Below, one piece after another: positions 6,522 to 6,981 of a stretch of 6,981 nucleotides of DNA (its first letter is position 1; every line of letters begins with the position of its first letter). The stretch is from Clostridia bacterium (GTDB lineage Bacteria > Bacillota > Clostridia > Oscillospirales > CAG-272). A program made the position numbers and the translations under genes. The stretch is taken from NCBI GenBank assembly GCA_024404435.1, contig JAKSPW010000069.1, forward strand, positions 1 to 6,981, written 5' to 3'. Below the pieces are notes generated by a model. It made no database searches. It had not been told where the DNA came from and saw only the letters and a program-made list of their open reading frames with translations.

Positions 6522-6981
6522 TTTTCCTCTCGTTTTACGTTGTCAGTACGTTTTGCCCGACCGATCAGCACGACGGATTCAACGTGATCAGTGTGCGGGA
6601 ACATATCGACGGGTTGTATCTTCTTCACACGGTATCCGCGGTACGAGAGATAATTGACGTCCCGCGCCTGCGTCTCCGGATTGCAGGATACGTAAACGAT
6701 CCTCGCGGGGGCGAGCGACACTATCGAGCGCAAAAACTCTATGCTTGCACCGGACCTCGGCGGGTCTATGATCACGACGTCGATACTGTTTCCGGCAAGC
6801 GCGGTCTTCGTCATGAACTCTCCCGCGTCTCCCTTATGGAATTCTGCATTTTTGATCTCGTTGAGGCGTGCATTCTCCATCGCGTCCGCGACAGCATCGC
6901 CGTTCAGCTCCACGCCGATCACGTGTCCCGCGCTCCTTGCGGCGATGAGACCTATCGTACCCGTTCCGCAGTATGCGTCAA
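6518..6981 (-). CDS. TrmA/RlmD-family 23S rRNA (uracil-5-)-methyltransferase, C-terminal part (5' end outside window)
   Basis: This is the C-terminal part (about 153 residues) of a SAM-dependent RNA m5U methyltransferase; the start lies beyond base 6981. The reading frame is open to the window edge, so the in-frame GTG at 6922 is internal and not the true start. Visible motifs in order are the SAM-binding motif I DAYCGTGTIGL at the very start of the visible part, an acidic GVEL strand end, the motif IV region IDPPRSG, the catalytic-cysteine loop VSCNPETQARD (Cys is about visible residue 99), and the family's C-terminal signature FPHTDHVESV, whose Glu is the general base. In the family the Cys attacks C6 of uracil and a methyl group is then added to C5. 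The N-terminal TRAM domain and the Fe-S cysteines that would separate RlmD/RlmCD from TrmA are off the window, so the target uridine cannot be named. A short basic tail (KRTDNVKREEK) follows the catalytic domain. The stop overlaps the start of the GH36 gene by four bases (ATGA). Confidence 0.93.
   Translation of the reverse strand, partial: DAYCGTGTIGLIAARSAGHVIGVELNGDAVADAMENARLNEIKNAEFHKGDAGEFMTKTALAGNSIDVVIIDPPRSGASIEFLRSIVSLAPARIVYVSCNPETQARDVNYLSYRGYRVKKIQPVDMFPHTDHVESVVLIGRAKRTDNVKREEK
6526..6531 (-). promoter_or_regulatory. Shine-Dalgarno sequence for the GH36 gene
   Basis: The minus-strand GAGAGG lies four A bases before the ATG at 6521 and is embedded in the last codons of the methyltransferase gene. 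Together with the ATGA stop/start overlap it fixes this start and indicates translational coupling. Confidence 0.7.

Noticed and set aside
6518..6922. A separate short gene starting at GTG 6922
   Set aside because: The frame continues upstream to the window edge and includes the SAM-binding motif DAYCGTG, so this is an internal codon of a longer methyltransferase.
1..6981. Phage defence, CRISPR, transposon, toxin-antitoxin or tRNA/rRNA content
   Set aside because: I found no repeat array, transposase or integrase, terminal inverted repeats, small toxin-antitoxin pair or tRNA-like cloverleaf; all space is taken by metabolic-type genes.

Overview
This window carries nine genes, all on the minus strand, so it reads from base 6981 down to base 1. 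The DNA is moderately GC-rich. Shine-Dalgarno-like GGAG/AGGA motifs precede most starts, and the gene families (TrmA-type RNA methyltransferase, GH36 alpha-galactosidase, half-size DMT transporter, short uridine kinase, choloylglycine-type Ntn hydrolase) suggest a Bacillota/Clostridia-type bacterium, perhaps gut-associated. That assignment is an inference from protein style, not from a marker gene.

In transcription order the genes are: (1) the 3' end of a TrmA/RlmD-type 23S rRNA uracil-5-methyltransferase, cut by the window edge (6981-6518); (2) a complete GH36 alpha-galactosidase-like enzyme (6521-4665); (3) a half-size DMT/EamA-like membrane transporter broken by a -1 type frameshift (4663-4188); (4) a TIM-barrel glycoside-hydrolase-like protein (4150-2969); (5) a linear-amide Ntn hydrolase of the choloylglycine hydrolase/penicillin acylase superfamily (2965-2276); (6) a small lipoprotein of unknown function (2273-1797); (7) a GNAT acetyltransferase (1793-1176); (8) a short uridine-kinase-like P-loop kinase (1159-614); (9) the 5' part of a protein resembling the N-terminal region of DUF6067/GH123-type glycosidases, cut by the other edge (610-1).

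The genes are packed tightly. The gaps are -4, 1, 37, 3, 2, 3, 16 and 3 bases, so there is no room for a conventional promoter or a strong terminator between them. The simplest reading is one long transcript whose promoter lies beyond base 6981. Functionally it looks like a carbohydrate-processing cluster: two or three glycosidases, a small exporter/importer, an amidase and an acetyltransferase, joined to two housekeeping-type RNA/nucleotide genes. None of the visible glycosidases has a signal peptide, so they should act in the cytosol on imported oligosaccharides. The lipoprotein is the only predicted exported product. No regulator, ABC transporter, PTS component, RNA gene, mobile element, CRISPR array or large repeat is visible.

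The points most worth a second look are the transporter frameshift, the divergent active-site motifs of the GH36 enzyme, the Arg-to-Phe change in the Ntn hydrolase, and the unusual gene company. I see no convincing evidence of a wholly new system.
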